Origin: Trochalopteron elliotii
Taxonomy: Eukaryota > Chordata > Aves > Passeriformes > Leiothrichidae
Assembly (NCBI GenBank): GCA_024734555.1
Contig: JANPWX010019140.1
Span: 562,290-626,289 of the forward strand
Direction: 5' to 3'
Length of the DNA stretch: 64,000 bases
Shown here: positions 47,626 through 59,994 of the stretch, one piece after another
Layout: the number at the start of each line of letters is the position of its first letter
How positions within the stretch are numbered: position 1 is the stretch's first letter
Position numbers and translations under genes: made by a program
Notes under the pieces: model-generated
Told to the model about the DNA's origin: nothing
What the model saw: only the letters and a program-made list of their open reading frames with translations
Databases searched by the model: none

Positions 47626-50600
47626 GTACTTCTGACATCTAGCAGCTTCTAAATTTATAACTAGCTAAAAACTAAAATAACTCCACTTGGTGCTGTCTTG
47701 ACAGATGATATGCAATAACATCCTACATGGCAAGATGGAACACACACTATCCAGAGGAATTTGTGCAGTTAAAAGACCATGTCTAAACTGTTGTATCCAA
47801 AAATTATGCATGTCCTATTCCCCTTGGGTGCACAGTTAGCTGTGAGCTCCAAGGACATACCAGAAAGAGCAGAGCATCACAAAAACAACAGTCACAGTAA
47901 AAACTCCCAGATCCCAAATCCATCCAAATGGGTAGACACCACAGACACTGTCAACTACTCTTCTGTAACTTCCCTTTTATGAGCTTGAACTTGGAAGAGC
48001 TAAGAACAAAAGCTGGTTTTGTTCTCTTCTAGAGGCAAAGGAAACATACTCCAGATTCATCCCAGGGAATTTCTCTACCTTTTTGAAAATATTGGTCATT
48101 CACTCCTGACAGAAGCCATGCACACTAATTTTGCTTTTCCTGGTTGGTGATGGGAATGGGAATTAAATGCTTCTGTTCTCCCGGATCAGTAGATGCTGTT
48201 TTCCATGTTCCACATCATAATGTCAAGGCTGATCTCACAGTTCAAATATAACCAGACATGAGTTTATAAAAAGCAAATACCAAATATAGAGAATTACACT
48301 TCAAACCAGAATACTTTGAAATACATGTTTTCTGATCATAATTGCAGAAAACCCCTTGAAATGTGAAATGAAGAGTGTATATTTACTGTATTTCTATTAA
48401 TATCTTGGGTTCTATTCTGGGAACAATATGGAAATATCTGCGCAATGCCTATGTTCCTGTCAAAGGTTTCTGTGACGTGTAGAAACATACCTAGTGAGTT
48501 TTATTGCTATAATTTTTCACCCTGCTAAAGCACACCTTAAAGCAGAAATGTTTCTCCATACAAGAGCAGACACATCACACAAACATTTCTTCTGTAGTGG
48601 GGACCCATTTGTGAACAAAATGTTACCACTCCCTGAAAATAAGTTACAAAGCATTGTGGGAAAATGAGGGCTATATATTCTGAAAATGAACATCATTTGA
48701 CAAAACTGTAGGGAACATTCTCTGCTCTGGAAAGAGACCAAAAGGTGATCCTCTTGGATTTTAATTTGCTTCTATTCAACGTATTTGTAGAATGAACTCA
48801 CATTGTTTTGGACTGTATTCAGACCATAAACAGTGTAGGCAACATCTCTAATGCCCTGGACTGTAGCAGGTCCCCCTCCCCACACAGCTGATATGAACCT
48901 TCCCTATCAGCTAGGAAGAGACCCTCACAGCTTAAACACCTTCCAGTCCAATGCTCAGCCACCTCCTTAAAGTATTGTGTGCCATACAATACAAACAGAA
49001 GAGATATAATCTATTTCATATTTTTAAGATTCTCTTATGCTTTTACACAGCCCATTTTATTTTCTTACACCCTTCCTACTTCTGCTGTTTTGGAGCCCCT
49101 TTCCCAGCTCACATACATTTCAGGAACAACCCACTCAGCTCCAAAACATCCTGCTCTATTAGTAGTACAATCTGTTACTATTGCCATGAATCAAACAGAG
49201 ATTTTCCACTATTCTCTTTTACTTGCTTAAAACAGCTGCATGGTTATCTCCTGATCAGATGTATAAACTGACCACAGCAGAAGACCGGGCTTGAAAACCA
49301 CTCTCAAGCCTTAATTTATGTAGAGCTGTCTGCAAGGTCATTGTTCCCAAGCCAAAATTCAATTCCTTGATAGAGAGTAATTTATTAGGCTGTTCAAAAA
49401 TACTGAAATAAGTGTTTTTAAGAAGTCAAAGGTGACTTCTAATGACTATTTTCTCACCGTGAACATGACTAATATTCTCTCATAATTAATAATACTTTAT
49501 TTAAAAATCTAGCATCTGCCTGACATGATGAGCAGATACAATGAGATGGTAAAAAGACGTACCAGTTGAAATACTTTGTCCTTATTGTGTTTTTTGTTAC
49601 AGCTGTGTTAAGCCTGGTGGATTCTACATATTCAGCCATGTGGAATATTGCCCGTGAGACACATACCAAGTCAATAGTCTTTCAAGGCTCCAGTTTGAAG
49701 TGAAGCAATTTCCTTTTCCACCTTAAAGTATCTCCTGTGCATCTTCATCAAAGTGCTCTTGAGGGATGTCAGAAACATTGGAAGGTTTCAAAACCAGTGA
49801 TATTCATCATTCCCTTAACAAACTACCAGTGACATAGGGAAAGAACGTGGATATCAAGATTCTTCATATTGAGTCAATGGATTGAACCCTCTAAAAGGCA
49901 GTTTGGGACAGTTAGGTGGTCAGATTTGCTTGAATCACCTGATGAAGTCCATTTGGCTCTGTTACTCAGGAATTCAAGGAATCCTCAACATGGTCCTTCA
50001 AGTTAGACACTGTACACTCCCTTGCTGACATTGCAGGTGCACCTTCATTACCTCCTGGCCCCCATGAGCACCAGTCTCCGGCTGTTTCTTTGTCATTTCT
50101 TCCCAAAAAGTGAGTGGAAAATCACTATTCAAAAGTAAACTATATCTGTGATTTAGCTGCTGGTAGGCCATAAAAGAGGAAACTGATGACATATAGAGCC
50201 ATGTTCCATGCCTGTAAGTATTCTTGAATTTGGAAATCAGGACGCTTGCATAGCCCTTCCCCAGGACTTTCTATAGGATAGAAACAGAAATGCTGATTTG
50301 CTAAACTTAGCAAAATGCAGTCTCATTTCAAAGCTAGAGCATTATAAGTTAGAAGATGGGTTTGGTTTATTTTCACTTTGCCTGATGGTTTATTCTGCTG
50401 CATTTAATAAAAAACATGAAGGTCCAGGGTATTGCACCAGCTTTTAAATCTCCTTATTTGATAGAAATGTACTTCAACAATATTTTTAATTTTACTATTG
50501 TCATATTATGCCTCTTTTGCCTTAAAAGGATGCTCATATAATTTAATTAAGTCAACGCATTATGAGGGGGTTAGATTTTTAAAGAATAATTTAATGATAG

Positions 50601-50772
50601 TAAGAGTTAGTTATTATTAGTTAGTATTCCAGGTGAGAAAAATTTCATTGAGGTTTTTGCTTGAGTTTTCTGAGGGTGAAAAAGAATATGATCCCTTCTC
50701 CAAGTACACAGTGTAAATTCTACTTTGTTTCAGGCTCTAATCCTGTTAGAGAGAAAAAGTTAAAAACAAAGC

Positions 50773-50804
50773 ATTTAATACAGGACTCATTTAATACAGG
50801 ACTC
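50773..50804 (+). repeat. 16-bp perfect tandem duplication
   Basis: ATTTAATACAGGACTC twice with no mismatch. Recent local duplication. Confidence 0.93.
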
Positions 50805-51970
50805 ATGCATATGAAACACAGGCAAGGGATTGTATGAGCACAGCTGAACATTTCTGTCAGCAAAGTATGTTTATTTTGAAATAGAGCCAAGATATCACCT
50901 ACTTTAGTTTTCTGTCTGCAGACAGCAAGGACAGGACAGCTATATTTTAGCAGGAAAACACTGATATTTAGAAATGCAACTTGCATTTTTCTTAGTGCAG
51001 TCAGAAGGCTCTCAACATTTTGAATGTGAGATTCTTATGAAAATGCCAAAAGAGAAATGAAAACATATATGTCTAACTTTAGAACTCTGATAATGCAGTT
51101 TTGGCCTTCACTTAGCAGACAGCTTGCAGCAATTTTAGATGGTATCACCATTTTCATTTCTGTTCCTCCACTGAAAATTAAAGACCAACACCTTTTTGAG
51201 CTTCATGTGATTAAAAAACCAAACCAAACAAAACCCCAACCATTTAACACCTCATTTATATTCAAAGTACCACTGCCAAAGCAGAAAGATTTCCTTCCAT
51301 GATGGCAGTTCTGCTATTTTTAATCTACTGTTAGGAAGCCATACTAAGCATTAAGCAAGCACCAGGTTCCATGAGCCATATTCTTTATTTAAATAAAAAA
51401 GCAACACAGAATCTATTCCTCTAGCAGAAATATCCTTTAAAAAAATGGCTCAAGAAAGGCTGCAACTGAGTATCAGTCTCTTTGACAAACTCACACTGCC
51501 TCTTGTGAACATGTTGTCATAATATGCTACTTAATTGCGAGACAAAAAAAAAACGAATAAGATTTTTTTGCTAAAAAAATATTTTGAAGATGATTAAAGT
51601 GTCCTAGCAGGTAGCATTATAAATAAATGTGTCTTAAATTCCATGTATTACTTTCTGCTTTTTTTAAAATGCTCATCTGTGGTAAGTGATGGATCTCTAA
51701 ATATTTGTTGGAATTGAGCTATTTATCAACAGTCAGATGTTGGGAAACAACAACTTACACTGAGTACAAGCTGCTCTGTACTAGCACAGTGAGTAGTGTG
51801 CAAGAACAAAACACACACTCCTGATGGGGACCCATTTTATTCTGGACATTTATGCATCTACCTGTCATAATCAATCAATACTTAAATAAACTTTTGATAC
51901 TATAGTTATGGAAATGCTTTTCTGAAAGGCTTTTTCTGGGTTCCGATTCATCTGTGTTTCCCAAAATTGT

Positions 51971-52000
51971 AAACATCTGAACTGTAAAAATCTGAACTGT
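51971..52000 (+). repeat. 15-bp tandem duplication
   Basis: AAACATCTGAACTGT followed by AAAAATCTGAACTGT; one mismatch. Confidence 0.9.
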
Positions 52001-52199
52001 GATTCAGCTAAAGACATATAAAGGTATGAAAGATTATTATCTCTTTTTAAAGTTGCCATTATAATACCTCTTTATAAAACTAAATTAAATTACACCACAT
52101 TACCCAGCTCTCATTAGTTTGCATTTTTATTTATCAGAGTAAGAATACTTTCCTAGATAGGCCTGGATTTAGGAGATGAGAAACTACAAGACCATATTA

Positions 52200-52365
52200 T
52201 GACTGTGACATTCTGACTTTCATCCTATTTCATGCCATTGTGGGAGACCATTGCCTTAAAGCCATAAAATCTTTCACTGTAGTCAATGTGGTGACCTCGA
52301 CAGAAGTGCAGAGATTTCAAACGGCTGCATTCCTGTAATTCTGTGATCCCTGTAATCCTGTAACT
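52200..52365 (+). mobile_element. Possible remnant of a CR1 3' end
   Basis: The right end 'cctgtaattctgtgatccctg' reads like the short ATTCTGTG repeats that close a CR1 element. 'gtggtgacctcgacag' before it resembles the segment preceding the tail. The rest is too diverged to align by eye. This may be chance. Confidence 0.3.
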
Positions 52366-53020
52366 CAGTGGGGACAGCTGCAGGGGAAAGCAGGCATGAC
52401 TCTGTCTCACTGAACAGACACTATGCTGTGCTGCGAACTGTAGGCCAAGAAGTTTCAAAGGCCAGTTTAACACTCACAGATGCTCAAGATACCATGGCCA
52501 GAGAGCTGCCTGGGTAGGATGCATTCTACCACTGCTCTCTAAATCCACCATTTTTGATCATGTCACTTCAGAATCCCACAGGGGTATTCTGTAATATTCC
52601 TATAAGCCTTTAACCAACAGAAAGGACTCTGAGGGAAACAAATTTTTTGTATCGCTCTGTTATCTGGGAAGGTAAATTCGTATGTGTTGAGTGAGGCACA
52701 CTCAAGGTGGATACCAGTGCTTTTTCTGCAACTGCAATTACTGCAAGCACACACCCACAAACCCTTTGTCCCTTTCTGAGAAGTATCTATCCAGTTCTAG
52801 TACTTACACTCAATAACATTCTTAGGCTGTGGGATTCAGGACACTTACATGATCCCATTCTTGATTAGTTTTGTGTCTTTGAACAAAACCTCTGTTTCTA
52901 TTCTTTCTTCTTCCCCCGTTTAATAAAAGAAAATGCAGGATGAGATTTATATAATACCTCTCTTTCTGAAATATGTTGGCTTCAGCAACTTGATTCTGAT
53001 GGTAGGAAAACTGAAGAATT
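52366..53020. other. Unassigned non-coding DNA
   Basis: Nothing recognised beyond short frames without domains. Confidence 0.5.
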
Positions 53021-53295
53021 ACATGATGGTTTGGGTTGGAAGGGACCAGTAAAGGTCCTCCAGTCTAACTCCCTGGCAATCAGCTGGGACATCTTCAACC
53101 AGAGCAGGTTGCTCAGAGACCAGTCCAGCCTGGCCTTCAAAGTTTTCAGTGATGAGGTGTCCAGAACCTCTCTGAGCAATCTGTACCAGTGTTTCACCAC
53201 TCTCATCATAAAAAATTTATTTGTAATATCTAGTTCGGATTTACTCTATTTAGCTTAAAACCATTATCCCTATTGCTACAAAACCTGTGAATGGA
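53021..53295 (-). mobile_element. CR1 LINE 3' end, minus strand
   Basis: Textbook avian CR1 3' region in reverse: 'gatggtttgggttggaaggg' at the left edge, then 'tccctggcaatcagc', 'agagcaggttgctcagag', 'agtccagcctggccttcaaa', 'gatgaggtgtccagaacctc' and 'gtttcaccactctcatcat'. The first bases of the 3' terminal repeats appear lost. The two 75-codon frames that overlap on opposite strands here are CR1 sequence and not genes. Confidence 0.93.
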
Positions 53296-54631
53296 TTTTG
53301 AAAATTCTGGCATCCTTGAGGTCCTGAGAAATTAACTATCAAATTATTTTACATGCACAACCAGCATTCTTATTTGGCAAAGGCTCAATGTTTAATAGAG
53401 TTTGATAGTTTGAATGATGTAATCAAATTAAGGCTTGTCATGGGAAAATGCTCAACACAGCAAGAATTCAGTGAAAGTAGGCAATTATTTTGAAAAATTC
53501 ATTCACCAGTAATCAGTTCCTGATTTCTGCTAGAAAAAAAATGAAGTATCAAGCAAGCCTGAAGGTCATGGCTTGTATCTACTACAATGATGACAAAAAA
53601 TACTAAGACCCACTCTTTGGCTCCATTACCAACAGTTTTGATATTTTAGTTTGGAATCTCTATTCTCTGTAGACTTTATTTTGGCTGTGCTGAACTTTAC
53701 AAAGTTGAAAAATATTTCCAATTTCTTGAAAAAAGGAAAAGGGAAACCAAAACAAAGGAAAGTTTCTTGCCAGGCGTATTTCCCCCCACTGAGTTCCCAC
53801 AGCTCTAATTTTAAATAATGAAATATTTCCTCGCAGAAATACTGTGTATTATTCTATTAAACCAATTAAAAAGTGATGAATGTGGCTCTGTACCACTGTT
53901 CTCACCACCATATACAGGATTTTGCCTTGCTATTATCTATATCCCTTCTGCAACCACTCTGGCTGCAGCATGCTGTGACAGGGTTCAAATCCTCTGGCTT
54001 CCCTTCTTCATTCTGTGCTTGGAAACACACAAAAGTTCACAGATTTTCCAAAACACGCAGCAGATATGAACCCCTGCTTTTCACCACATAGGGTGCCTTG
54101 ACTCTACAGGAGCCTGTCCCAAACCTATACTCCTGTGCATAAACCTTTGTTATGGCAACAGCCTTTAGTGAAGCTGAAAAGGATAGCCTAACAGACTTAC
54201 CTTGAGCCTAATGAACATGCTAATCTGCTTCTAGACTCCAATAATAAAGAGTTTGTTTCTCTATGCACCACAGAGGTCAAAGTGAAAATTAACTAATCCT
54301 TGGAGCACTAATGCCTAAAATCTTCTCCTTCTCTCTAGAGAATTGCCACAAGAAGCCTGTCTTCATTAAAACAGCCATATCAAATATTCACTTTCCTATC
54401 AGCCACTCTGCTCAAAAACTAAAGCAGATGAATATTTGTGTTCTGTTGATGAAGCCTCACAGATCAGCGGCTTCTTCAAGCAAAACAAAACAACAACTTC
54501 AAATGCACTGAATGTAAGTCTGGACCATGGGAAAGTTTAACTGCCTGGAAAGTAGACAAACTAAACTTTTCAAAGCCTATCAATTTCCTGTTAAAAATAA
54601 AATAAAATACATCTTATAGGACAACCTTATG
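53296..54631. other. Unassigned non-coding DNA
   Basis: AT-rich. A tRNA B-box-like word GGTTCAAATCC occurs at 53983-53993, but no tRNA fold surrounds it. Nothing else recognised. Confidence 0.5.
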
Positions 54632-54659
54632 CCCCCACCCTCCCCCCCCTCCCCCCCCC
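54632..54659 (+). repeat. C-rich tract, G-quadruplex motif on minus strand
   Basis: Runs of C5, C3, C8 and C9 separated by single A or T. On the minus strand this gives four or more G runs of at least three with one-base loops, the strongest quadruplex pattern in the window. The plus strand could form an i-motif. The Gly/Glu-rich part of the minus-strand 132-codon frame (54580-54978) is this tract in translation. Confidence 0.92.
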
Positions 54660-56519
54660 AGCACTTGCAAGTCTGTGAAGTACAGTGAAAGCAGTAGTTC
54701 CTCATTCCTTCTCCTGGGGCTCTCTGGCAATGCCCAGAGTTCCTAGACACAGACTCCTTATCTCCAGATATTGACAGCCACTGGAAAGCTGTCTGACTGC
54801 TTTGCATGAGTCTTCCTAATACTACCTGGATTTTTACAATGTTAAGGCGGCCCTTTGGCCCTCTTTTAAAGCATAGTGGGTAGATATTTGAATACTCAGG
54901 CAATGAGATTTTATCTGCTTGTGCTTTGGCATATTCTGCACACAATTCCCAAATATCTTTGCTTCTTAACCACAACACCAGACAGCAAACCTGGAGTAGA
55001 CAGGGTACTTTTAAATCACAGACCCTGAAGACAGCTCCTGACTCTCCCTCTCTCCCCAGTGATAATAAAAACTGAGCACCAGATCTGCTGAGAAAGAGCT
55101 GTGAGAACTGATCACAGTTTCTGTCTCTCTCCCCATTAAGGGCTGAAGACTCCTATTTCCATATTAGAGAATCAAATGTTCTCCTTTTAGGTGAAAACCA
55201 CCAGAAGGTACAACTAAACAACATTATCTAAAAAGAATATTGCAGATTGTGAGAGGTATTTGGATATACCACCACTCTAAGAAGATGGATACATGGTGGT
55301 ATCCATGATGGCAGTTGTTTGTCACCTCAGCAATGAAGAAAAGATAATGCCTATGTAGACTCTTTACCTTTGCATATTGGGGCTTTAAATGCATTCATCA
55401 ATTTATTTCATTATCTAAAATTGGAAGAGTATGATAACACACTGTGACCTCCTGAAAAGAATGCTAATTTACTGAGGGATCTTATAAAGCTGTGTACATA
55501 TATTCATACGAACAAACATATATTATAATACTCAAACAAAGTGCCACCCTTCTATCATAAACCTGGAAACAAATGAAGGCTTTGGAAATTAACTGGGAGG
55601 AGTTACTTGAGACCAGTGAGCAGAGAATATCATAATGGAGTTTGTTTAGTTAAAGGCAATCTTGTATCTTAATACTAGAAACAAAAGGTATAAAATCTGT
55701 TCAAAGCAAAGAGTTACTGGACACAAACCAAAGGCTTTAAAAAAATTGTGCAGACTTATTCAGCCTACATTTTTTTCAGCCCCTCAGGGCAGTGGCTACC
55801 AGTGAATTTTTAAAAGCTTAGGCAAGGTCTTTATATAGGTTAGGGGTATTCTGGCTACTTGAAACTCCAGCTGTATCAGAAGGTGGTACCTAATACACAT
55901 AAAACTTATGTTACCTTTGCAATGTTTCCAAGATTGTTGTGGGTAAGAGTCACAAGCAAAACTTTCTTCATCCTTTGGATCCTTTTCACCACGCCAAAAA
56001 GAAATTTTAAGCTACCTCCATTCTTGCAAAAAGTGTATCTGGTCATGACGACAGTAGAAACTATTTTCATCTTTATTTTGATAACAGAATGCGTTTTCAA
56101 CTCAGATACCTTAACCAAGGCACTAGCAAAGACATGAACACTTGTCTTAGATAATGCAGACAGAGAGGGTAAAAACTTGGTATATGACCTAAGTATAAGC
56201 CTGATTTCTTGGTCAAAACAGTAGGGTGCTATGTTTAGCAGAAATGTTTATTCATCCTTGTTAGCAACTGAGCTGGCAGTTTGACTTACTACCATACTGA
56301 AATGTTACAAATCTGGGAGAAAGGTCCATGAAGTTTGCAATTTGTGTAACTTTGATAAAACCAGCTTACTGGTCCTGAATATAATGCAGTTTCAGAAGGA
56401 TATGAGCAATTGAAAAGGTTCAAATAGCACAATACAACATAAAATACATCTTTCATGTGATGGAGTTCTGTTACCCTAGGGATGGCTTAAAACCTACATT
56501 CCTGTGGGGTGGCGTGACT
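54660..56519. other. Unassigned non-coding DNA
   Basis: Nothing recognised. The right part up to 56520 may hold more of the LTR that is clear only from about 56520. Confidence 0.5.
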
Positions 56520-56700
56520 GAATCCATGGTTTTGCTTTGCTTGAGTATGTGCCTCTTGGTTTATCTATTAAACTCCCTTTATCTCAGCCCATGAATGATT
56601 TTTTAGCTTTACATCTCTGGCTCTCTCCTCTGTTCCTTCAGGAGGGAGAGAGTAAGCAACTGTATGGGACTGATTCACCAGTTGGGGTTAACCCATGACA
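56520..56700 (+). mobile_element. 3' part of an endogenous retrovirus LTR
   Basis: The words follow the 3' half of a common avian LTR that I recall: 'tttatctattaaac' with ATTAAA polyadenylation signal at 56566-56571, 'ctttatctcagcccatga', a purine-rich 'ggagggagagagtaagc' and the end 'gttggggttaacccatgaca', closing in CA. The 5' half (U3) is missing or too diverged, so no start or target duplication can be given. No retroviral genes adjoin. Confidence 0.78.
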
Positions 56701-59014
56701 AGAAGTTTGGTTGATGCTGCGACAAAGATATGTGTGTACCTTCATCCATTTTTATGTCTGCTCTTTGGTATAAGTGGCAGACAGAAGGTGACACCAGATC
56801 ACCATGTGAAAACCACTGCAGATTGTTCCAACCCAGAATTCTAACACTGGCAGCAGCTGTGAACATGGGTTTCTATATGAAGCACAAAACGTATTTTTAG
56901 ATAGCTCTATATTACCACTGTAGGTGGTAATCGTGTAGGAATGCAAAAAATCATTTAAAAAATGAAAAGAAGGAAATAAGCCATACTTGGGTTAATCTGT
57001 TTCTGACAGGTTAGGGCTATAAAACATTCCCCCGCCCCCCCTCCACTAATGGAGGGCTTTGCTTTCCTGCATTCTGTAGGCTCTTTATCTGTCCCATTAG
57101 CACTCTGATGTCTCAGCTCTCCTCACCCGTCACATCTCATCAGTCTCAAGCATCTCTCTATTCTTCACTAGCTTGCCATATGGAGAAATCTGCCTCCTTC
57201 TGCACCCAGGTGTGTGTTCTCAGACCAGCGTGGTTTGGTTGCTGACTGCAAGGCTGTGCAGCCATCCAGACATTAAGATGTTTGACAGCTCAAATGCCCA
57301 CCCTGTATGCACACAGCATCCCCTCAGTGCATAGGCCATGAGGGTCAGAGAGGTCCATGTCAGCCACTCAACACAGATCTCAGTCACTCACATACCAATT
57401 ACCTGTCCCAGGAGACCAAAGAGACTATTTTTTAGCCCCATAAATTTCAATCACCAAAACTGACTAGAAGAGCTGATAAAAAGGGATGGAAAATTCCACA
57501 TAACTTTTTGTTGATAATTAATTTTTAGCTTATTTTTCAAAATGTATTAAAAAATAATTGCACAGGCACAGTATGTATAAACTTTCCAGCCAGCTCCAAA
57601 CAGGTCCTCACACAGGACTGATATCTGCCTTATATATGCAGGAAATATTTCTGTTCTAAGTGCATTTCTATCTACTTTGCCAATGGGGCAGAACTAAAAA
57701 TACACACCAAAGACAGCTTGTTAAGGCAAAATTGATTGCTTCAGCCTTATAACTGTGTGTTCACAAGCAGCAGAATTAACCCTTTTTTACTCTTATCTTC
57801 CCAATAGAAGTCTTTCTGTTAGCTCCCCACTTTCATTCACACGACAATTCTATATTAAAAAAAATGACTTTGTGAAGAGCCTTCATCACAAGATCTTGAT
57901 CTTTGAGACGAAACTTTGCAATTACATGAAAGAGCTGAAGAGACTGATTTATACAAGGGTATACCTAACTTTCAACTAAAACCTTGGTGTATAATTAAGC
58001 CTGAGAGCTAAGGTCACATCCATTGGCAGCATCATTGTCTTAAGTGATAGTGCAGGTAAGAAAATCAGCTGAATTTTAACAATAGATTTATGCAGATTGG
58101 GAATATAAAAGGGTCAGCACTCCACTCTGAATTCTTGCCATGAACTTCCTTGAAGTATTGGTCAAAGAACATTGTACAATACAATGCAGCTAAGTTGAGG
58201 TTACTTTAATGCAAACATTTTTCATTTGATCATGATTTCCTCCCATGTCACTCCTTTTTATCTGTCACTTCATCCTGTGGGATGGGGAAGAGGAAAGGCC
58301 GTTGCTCTTCACGAGCACTTTCAGCACTAATGAAAACATCCCTCTATTATCAACACTGTTTCCAGGACAAACACAAAGCACAGCCCCATACTACCTTCTG
58401 TGAAGAAAATTTGCTGTATCCCAGCCAAAATCAGCACATCAGCAGTGGCACAAAATCAAAGCATTAAATGGCCCCGTAGGTGTAAGTATATAGTGGCACT
58501 GCAAACCACTACAATTTTCAACTTTGAAGACCCCCACCTTACAAGACCTCTGTTTTTAAGTGGATGATCTTCAAGTGCTTTCCCATTCAATAAAACATTC
58601 TTCAACAAAGAATGGAGCACAGCTTAAGCCAGCTTTCCATCATTTTTTTGCTTGTAATTGTTTAATAAATTATCATCTGGTAAACATTAAGCATCCACTT
58701 TTGCTCTTGAAATCAAACCAAATCCTCTTGAAGACATTTTCTTGGCTCAAGAAAGTTTGGGCCACCAAGTGGATTCTGGGTTAGAAGTGCAGACTGTAAA
58801 ATGGTGTTTAATTTAGCAGGGATGGTAAAGCCCAATGCCATTAACCAGTACAGCTCACCAAGCATTTCTCTTACATTAATTCTTTGGCAAGGGAGCAACT
58901 CTATTACTCAGAATTGTACTAATCCTGTGTTTATTAGGTTTGTCTTTAGATTCAAGTATATGTTAAGAGTGAAATTTCAAGTGCTGCCTAGCCAACCTAG
59001 AGCTCATCTACCAT
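56701..59014. other. Unassigned non-coding DNA
   Basis: Contains a C-rich run at 57029-57044 followed by the small hairpin CCTCCA-CTAA-TGGAGG (57040-57055), preceded by 'gggctataaaac', which resembles a TATA box but has no visible gene after it. The 101-codon frame 58801-59106 ends inside the CR1 element and its last 20 codons are CR1-derived. Confidence 0.5.
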
Positions 59015-59329
59015 GGAGTGACTACACCAGTGAGCAAGGGCAGGGCTACAAATGTTATTTTTTCTGGATTTCTGTAAAGCCTTTGACACAGCATCTTTTT
59101 CTCTGAGTTGGAGAGAGATGATTTCACTGAGCTGTTGGATACGAAAATGGTTGGATGGTTGCATCCAGAGGTTCCTAGTTAACAGCTCAGAGTCCTGAGG
59201 GAATTCAGTGACAACTGGTGTCCCTCAGGAGTCCATGTGGTGAGCAGTGTTATTTGATATCTTCATTAATGACATAAATAAAAAAATCGAGTGCACCCTC
59301 AGCAAATTAGCAGATATCACCAAGCCGAA
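59015..59329 (+). mobile_element. CR1 LINE, reverse transcriptase part, left of LTR
   Basis: From 'gactacaccagtgagcaagg' the sequence follows CR1 ORF2: 'tttctgtaaagcctttgaca' corresponds to the conserved reverse transcriptase segment with FxKAFDT, then 'tggttggatggttgcatcc', 'ggtgtccctcaggagtcc', 'atatcttcattaatgacat' and 'gagtgcaccctcagcaaatt'. Frame is broken by indels, so no enzyme is made. It continues at 59995 after an inserted LTR. Confidence 0.9.
59324..59329 (+). repeat. Target-site duplication, left copy
   Basis: GCCGAA just before the LTR, matched by GCTGAA (59995-60000) just after it with one transition. Six bases fits class II (ERVK-like) integration. Confidence 0.75.
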
Positions 59330-59994
59330 TGTGGGGTTGCAGGATTTTGTTTTAAAAGTTTTATTATAAGTTTAGTATAGTTTTAGTTATCCGATATGGG
59401 GCCCTTGTCTTGGAATTTTCTCTTATCATAAGTTGATAAGGGTTGTTATGCCTCTCTGGTCTTTGCCCAGAGACTGTTTCCTATTGGTCCTTTCCCCATG
59501 ATGATCCCTGCCCATCCTCTCCAATGTATCCTTCTTCCCTCTGTCCATCACTGAGTCCCTATCTTCAAGGTCCAGAACCTTCGAGGAGATTTGGCCAGCA
59601 GTTGGCAGATTCCCCAGAGACCCCTCCCCAAATTACCTTTGATTTGTTAGTAGTTAGGTAATCCAGTTGGCATTTGTTGCTTTGCTTTGTTTTATTGGTT
59701 CATAGTTTGTACCCACCCCTTGAACTTGTCCTGGACAAAACCCCCCTGCAGCCCAGGTCCGGGGTCTCTCCTGAGGCACTGGGCCTGAGGTAAGGGGTTC
59801 CCCTGTGACCCCCAAATAAACCTCTGTTCCCCGAACCTCCGAGAGTCCCCTCTGTCATTTATACCACGGCCGTGACAGCGAAAGTCCAGGGGCTGCTGAG
59901 CCAAGACTCACAAATCGGTCCTGTTGTGGCATGTCAGAGCTCCCGGGTGGTCCAGCCGAGCAGCGGGCTGACCAAAGAGATACGCACCCCAACA
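59330..59994 (+). mobile_element. Solo LTR (665 bp) inserted in a CR1 element
   Basis: Begins TGTGGGGTT and ends ACCCCAACA, so the ends form an imperfect inverted repeat of the TG...CA type. An AATAAA polyadenylation signal lies at 59815-59820, followed by a CpG-containing R-U5 part. The LTR interrupts CR1 sequence, which resumes in register right after it, and is bordered by a 6-bp near-perfect duplication. No internal retroviral sequence remains, so the provirus has collapsed to one LTR by recombination. The overlapping frames in this GC-richer DNA are not genes. Confidence 0.88.
59815..59820 (+). terminator. LTR polyadenylation signal AATAAA
   Basis: AATAAA in 'cccaaataaacctctg', with GT/CT-rich sequence after it. 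It is about 175 bp before the LTR end. Confidence 0.65.

Larger units (their letters stand above)
46211..52199. other. Unassigned non-coding DNA
   Basis: AT-rich unique sequence. Small repeats only: a CAA/CAG tract at 47595-47625, a 16-bp tandem pair at 50773-50804, a CA-rich AAACC tract at 51211-51241 and a 15-bp tandem pair at 51971-52000. No exon, RNA gene or mobile element recognised. Confidence 0.5.

Noticed and set aside
53983..53993. tRNA B-box-like word GGTTCAAATCC
   Set aside because: No A-box at the right distance and no cloverleaf arms can be drawn around it.
54580..54978. 132-codon minus-strand frame with a Gly/Glu-rich segment
   Set aside because: The biased part is the G-rich tract; the rest resembles nothing I know and has no supporting signals.
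57010..57060. TATA-like 'ctataaaac' followed by a C-rich tract and a hairpin, resembling a promoter
   Set aside because: No gene, exon or start region follows; a chance TATA is common in AT-rich DNA.
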